This document shows, in pieces, positions 61,008 to 64,000 of a stretch of DNA of 64,000 bases. Position 1 is the stretch's first letter, and every line of letters starts with the position of its first letter. Under the pieces are notes generated by a model that had not been told where the DNA came from, searched no databases, and was given only the letters and a program-made list of their open reading frames with translations. The DNA lies in assembly GCF_013186535.1 (NCBI RefSeq), contig NZ_JABMCZ010000001.1:682001-746000 (forward strand), written 5' to 3'. Origin of the DNA: Nocardia terpenica (GTDB taxonomy: Bacteria; Actinomycetota; Actinomycetes; Mycobacteriales; Mycobacteriaceae). The position numbers and the translations under genes are program-made.

Positions 61008-62390
61008 ATGGCTGAGCCACTGATCGACCGCGACATCGAAGCCATCTCCGCCGTCGCCGCCCTGGTGAACTCCGGTGACCTGCGCCGCGCCAAGCAGCAG
61101 GTACGCGAACTCGCCAAGACGATCGACCGTGAGCGTCTTGGCATGATTTGGCAGTGTGTCTCGATCTGGGAGCGCCACCCGTACGAGGAGGCCAAAGCCG
61201 AGATGAGACAGCTCTGGCACAACAACCCGGCACAGCGCGCACTCATCGAAAAACTGGTGCCGCCAACCGATCCCCACGTACACGAGGAGCCAGGCAACCG
61301 GCTTCCCGCACGACCGGCCGGCGGACGGAGCGTGCGAGCCAGTGCCACGAACTCCAACGGCAGCGACTTCTACCGACCACCCCGCGACACCCGCCGTCGC
61401 GTGGACCCGGCGCTGCGGACCGGCCCGACCCGGCCGTCCAATCGCGAGGAACACGCCATCGTCGACGCGTACTTCGGCGACACCGCCGCCGACCAACACA
61501 CCCGGGCCGCGGCATTACGTCATCGCAAGCGCGCAGGCGAGGACACGATCGACGACAGCGAGCTGGTGAACGAGGTGCCGGATGGGCGGGCAGGTGTCGA
61601 CGACAACAAACCGTACGCCCGAGACAGTCGAAAACCCTTCGCATCACTGGATATTCAGCACGACAGCGACTACGACGACGACCGCTACAAAGAGGTCGAG
61701 GACGCCTACCGAGACCAGGACAAAGAAGACGCCGCCCCGACCCTGCGCGGGCTGCCGTGCGTGGGCTGCCGCCTCGAACGCGCGGCACTCGACGGCAGCA
61801 CCTCGCCCTACGGGTTGCCGTACAACGAACGCATCCGATCCGGACGTGGCGACGACGGGCTGTGCAACCCATGCCGGATCGACGGCGTGACCGGAATCGG
61901 GGAACTTCCGCTGGGACACAGCAGGATCGACGCCATCAACGCCCGATGCGAATTCATCGCCGAACAGAGCGGCCCGGCCGCGCGCAGCATCCTTCGGCAG
62001 GAATGGCGCCTCTGCAGGGCAATGGGTGACATTGGATACCGCGCCATCGAAACCTGGGTCCGCAACCACCCCGAACTACCGCAGGCACCGAAACAGCCGA
62101 AACCGCGCAGCACATCGACCGCCGGCACCGAGCCCGCCAGCGTCAGCAACGGATGGTGCGAGAGCTGCAGCGAGTTCCGCCAAGTGACCGACGGACAGTG
62201 CCTCGACTGCCGTCCTGCCTCGACTGCTCCACCCAGCCGGCTGCTCAGAAAGGGCGAGGTACGTAGCCGGGTCGAGCGTATCGAACGCGCACAACAGCCC
62301 GCCCCGGTCGTCACCACAGAACAACGGCGCCAGCGCCTCTGGCGTAGCCAATCCGCGTCGCGGAAAACCGGCCAGCGCCGACACCTGTAA
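61008..62390 (+). CDS. Zinc-ribbon hypothetical protein of the conjugation operon
   Basis: From ATG 61008 (AGGAG 9 nt upstream) the product is 460 aa. The N-terminal 80 residues form helices (AVAALVNSGDLRRAKQQVRELA), followed by a long charged, disordered segment. Two Cys4 ribbons then follow: C251/C254 with C286/C289 (LPCVGC, LCNPC) and C384/C387 with C398/C401 (WCESC, QCLDC). A basic tail suggests nucleic-acid binding. A 98-bp gap with no gene precedes it. Confidence 0.65.
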   Translation: MAEPLIDRDIEAISAVAALVNSGDLRRAKQQVRELAKTIDRERLGMIWQCVSIWERHPYEEAKAEMRQLWHNNPAQRALIEKLVPPTDPHVHEEPGNRLPARPAGGRSVRASATNSNGSDFYRPPRDTRRRVDPALRTGPTRPSNREEHAIVDAYFGDTAADQHTRAAALRHRKRAGEDTIDDSELVNEVPDGRAGVDDNKPYARDSRKPFASLDIQHDSDYDDDRYKEVEDAYRDQDKEDAAPTLRGLPCVGCRLERAALDGSTSPYGLPYNERIRSGRGDDGLCNPCRIDGVTGIGELPLGHSRIDAINARCEFIAEQSGPAARSILRQEWRLCRAMGDIGYRAIETWVRNHPELPQAPKQPKPRSTSTAGTEPASVSNGWCESCSEFRQVTDGQCLDCRPASTAPPSRLLRKGEVRSRVERIERAQQPAPVVTTEQRRQRLWRSQSASRKTGQRRHL

Positions 62391-62421
62391 GTCGTATCTG
62401 ACACATCCATCGAGGACCGTC

Positions 62422-63324
62422 ATGACCACCACGAGACAACCTCGGCGAGCCACCTCCTACCTCGCCGCATTCGCAATCCTCGCTGACCCTGCCCGGCCTC
62501 ACGAAACACCGCCACCCAGCAGTGCCGAGTTCCACACGCTGCACGACGCGCTGACCTGGCTGCACAACCGTGCACACAACGGCACTTCGGCATCCGCACC
62601 AGCCTTGGCTGCGGCAGCCGTCTATGCCCGATCTGTGGGCCGACAAGAATTCGCGCCGATACGCCGGTTCGGTGTCGGCACCGCCACCGAGATCGCCGCC
62701 GCGATCCGCACGGCGATCACGACCGCTCGGGCCGCCCAACTGGTGACCGGAACCGGCCGGATGACATCGGTCACCGGTGATCCCGCCTGCGAGGCAGCAG
62801 AAGCGCTGGACCAGGCCCTTGCGGGCGGTGTCAGCATCGAGTTCGCCGATCCCGCTGAACCCAGCCGAATCCTGATCGTCGGCATGATCGACCGGGAATG
62901 GACGACCGTCGAGTACCGGCAAGACCATCCACGCCGCGGCGAACTCCGCGAAATCGGCCGCGTCGGCGTACCGCATTACGCACGAGTGACCGACATGCTC
63001 GGCGACCTCGCCATCGGCGCCCCCTACCGCAGCACCGAGCGGACCGGACAGCACCTGCCGACGGTGACCGTACCGGCCGACATCGTGCAAGACCTCTGCG
63101 CGTTCCAAGCCCGCCTCGATGCGCTCGCAGCGAGAGCCCGGATATGTGCGTGCGACCACCCGGAGATCCTGCGCACCGCGCCACACGGCGGCACCACCGA
63201 CGCAGCCGAACCCGAAACCGCCGCGACCAATCCTCGCCTCGCCGACACGGCGCGCAGCCCACACAGAATGCACGGACGCCGCCACACGGCAGGCACGCGA
63301 GCACGACGAAAGGCACGGTTATGA
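62422..63324 (+). CDS. Hypothetical protein with one half-module of the 58423 type
   Basis: The 300-aa protein has a helical N-terminal part. At 136-205 GVSIEFADPAEPSR, VEYR and GRVGVPHYARVTDMLGDL mirror the beta part of module 3 of the 828-aa protein (GVYVEFAAPAADSP, REYR, GEYRVGSGVHPWLGEF). A helical segment (DIVQDLCAFQARLDALAAR) then matches its hairpin. The C-terminus is disordered and basic. The shared module in the same operon suggests related partners or targets. Confidence 0.6.
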   Translation: MTTTRQPRRATSYLAAFAILADPARPHETPPPSSAEFHTLHDALTWLHNRAHNGTSASAPALAAAAVYARSVGRQEFAPIRRFGVGTATEIAAAIRTAITTARAAQLVTGTGRMTSVTGDPACEAAEALDQALAGGVSIEFADPAEPSRILIVGMIDREWTTVEYRQDHPRRGELREIGRVGVPHYARVTDMLGDLAIGAPYRSTERTGQHLPTVTVPADIVQDLCAFQARLDALAARARICACDHPEILRTAPHGGTTDAAEPETAATNPRLADTARSPHRMHGRRHTAGTRARRKARL

Positions 63325-63593
63325 GCCGCATCCGACTGCAGACGCTCGACTCTACCCACCATCCCGACCGAGAAGTCATCGTAGGCTGGGACCGCGGCCT
63401 CCAGACCTACTTCGCGCAAGTCTTCGACGGCCAAGACAAAACCGGTGAAGACATCATCCTGCTCGACGTCGGCAATCAACTCGGCGAGTTCGCCAACCCA
63501 CAGCAAGTTCTGCAGGGGTCGGCGGCGTTGATCAGTTGCCTTCTCTCCCGCAGAATTGACTCTGACCAGACCCGCGCGATGCAGCGCCGGTAA
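63321..63593 (+). CDS. 90-aa conserved-looking hypothetical protein
   Basis: ATG 63321 overlaps the previous stop as ATGA. The compact alpha/beta protein (EVIVGWDRGLQTYFAQVFD, EDIILLDVGNQLGEFANP) resembles small proteins encoded in actinobacterial mobile elements, but I cannot name the family. It is the last gene of the operon seen in the window. Confidence 0.55.
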   Translation: MSRIRLQTLDSTHHPDREVIVGWDRGLQTYFAQVFDGQDKTGEDIILLDVGNQLGEFANPQQVLQGSAALISCLLSRRIDSDQTRAMQRR

Positions 63594-63628
63594 CGTCGCC
63601 GCTTTCAGTCGTCTGACTGTCGATTTTC

Positions 63629-63991
63629 TCAGGACGGTCGCATTCGTTCCTCGACTGCGGCACGGCCTTCAGGGGTGAGTGGCCACTCGAATTGCGCATC
63701 GATCCACCATCGACCTCCCCCGATGTCGCGGACGTAGTCCCAATTGCTGAATGCGCGCAGCACCACGGCGGCGGCCGGGGCGAGTACTTCGGCTTCGATC
63801 TTCTCCACCATCGACACCGGCCACACCAGCCGCCCGTCCGGCAGGGGAACCGGGAGTCCGAAAACCTCATGCAATGTGTCTTCGCGGTAGCCGTTTCGCA
63901 CCAGATCGGCAGCGGTGTACCAGTACTGCGTATATTCGTTGTACCGGTCCGGCGGCGCGATCTCGGCACGCGCCGCCTCTTGAGTAGCCAT
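63629..63991 (-). CDS. 120-aa hypothetical protein
   Basis: The protein on the opposite strand is complete, with ATG 63991 near the window edge. Sequence features are YWYTAADLVRNGYREDTLHEVFGL, LPDGRLVWPVSMVEKIE and a C-terminal WPLTPEGRAAVEERM; the pattern is that of a small helical cytosolic protein. No family was recognised. It converges on the conjugation operon and marks its end. Confidence 0.6.
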   Translation of the reverse strand: MATQEAARAEIAPPDRYNEYTQYWYTAADLVRNGYREDTLHEVFGLPVPLPDGRLVWPVSMVEKIEAEVLAPAAAVVLRAFSNWDYVRDIGGGRWWIDAQFEWPLTPEGRAAVEERMRPS

Positions 63992-64000
63992 CCATCCATC

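Overview
The window is high-GC actinobacterial DNA. DUF3558 lipoproteins, an EspG-type chaperone, PPE/WXG-like secretion substrates, a cutinase-family protein, a DUF5753 regulator with DUF397 partner and an Lsr2 remnant together point to the Mycobacteriales, most likely Nocardia or a close relative. No rRNA, tRNA or CRISPR array was seen. Most of the window is accessory DNA built from separately acquired blocks.

Block 1 (1-3178) holds decayed mobile DNA: the C-terminus of a large recombinase, a frameshifted pair of tyrosine-recombinase-type genes, and an intact nucleoside deaminase gene. Block 2 (about 3600-18573) is a phosphonate biosynthetic gene cluster, all on the + strand and mostly translationally coupled. 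Its order is StrR-family regulator, PEP mutase, 50-aa DUF397-like peptide, PhyH-type Fe/2OG dioxygenase, altered enolase homologue, MFS exporter, class IV aminotransferase, split transketolase (two subunits), phosphonopyruvate decarboxylase, unknown 133-aa protein, class V PLP enzyme, EamA transporter, methyltransferase and D-Ala-D-Ala-ligase-like ATP-grasp enzyme. PEP mutase forms the C-P bond and the decarboxylase pulls the reaction to phosphonoacetaldehyde. The remaining enzymes imply a ketol transfer, oxidation, amination, methylation and amide ligation, but I cannot name the product. Base composition is more AT-rich than the flanks, which fits horizontal acquisition.

Block 3 (18574-19497) is a scrapyard of gene fragments that includes part of lsr2. 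Block 4 (19498-27256, - strand) is an orphan type VII secretion substrate locus without ESX core genes. Block 5 (27313-31338, - strand) carries small conserved hypothetical genes, resolvase-like relics and a nucleoside-hydrolase-like gene. Block 6 (31665-34158) has a DUF5753/DUF397 pair and a cytochrome P450.

Block 7 (34874-38519 and 45598-63593, + strand) is an actinobacterial conjugation (type IV secretion) operon: MinD-like proteins, a cutinase-family protein, a VirB1-like hydrolase, VirB8-, VirB6-, SCO6880- and VirB4-like proteins, a VirD4-type coupling protein, then DUF4913, DUF1173 and several novel proteins. One of these has three copies of an unfamiliar module. Most genes overlap by 4 bp.

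The conjugation operon is split by a compact Tn7-like transposon (about 38515-45600): tnsA, tnsB, tnsC and a 1028-aa TniQ with several helix-turn-helix segments. Both ends carry repeats in inverted orientation that look like TnsB-binding sites. The strongest candidates for undescribed biology are the phosphonate cluster with its altered enolase and split transketolase, the multi-HTH TniQ, and the triple-module protein of the conjugation operon.
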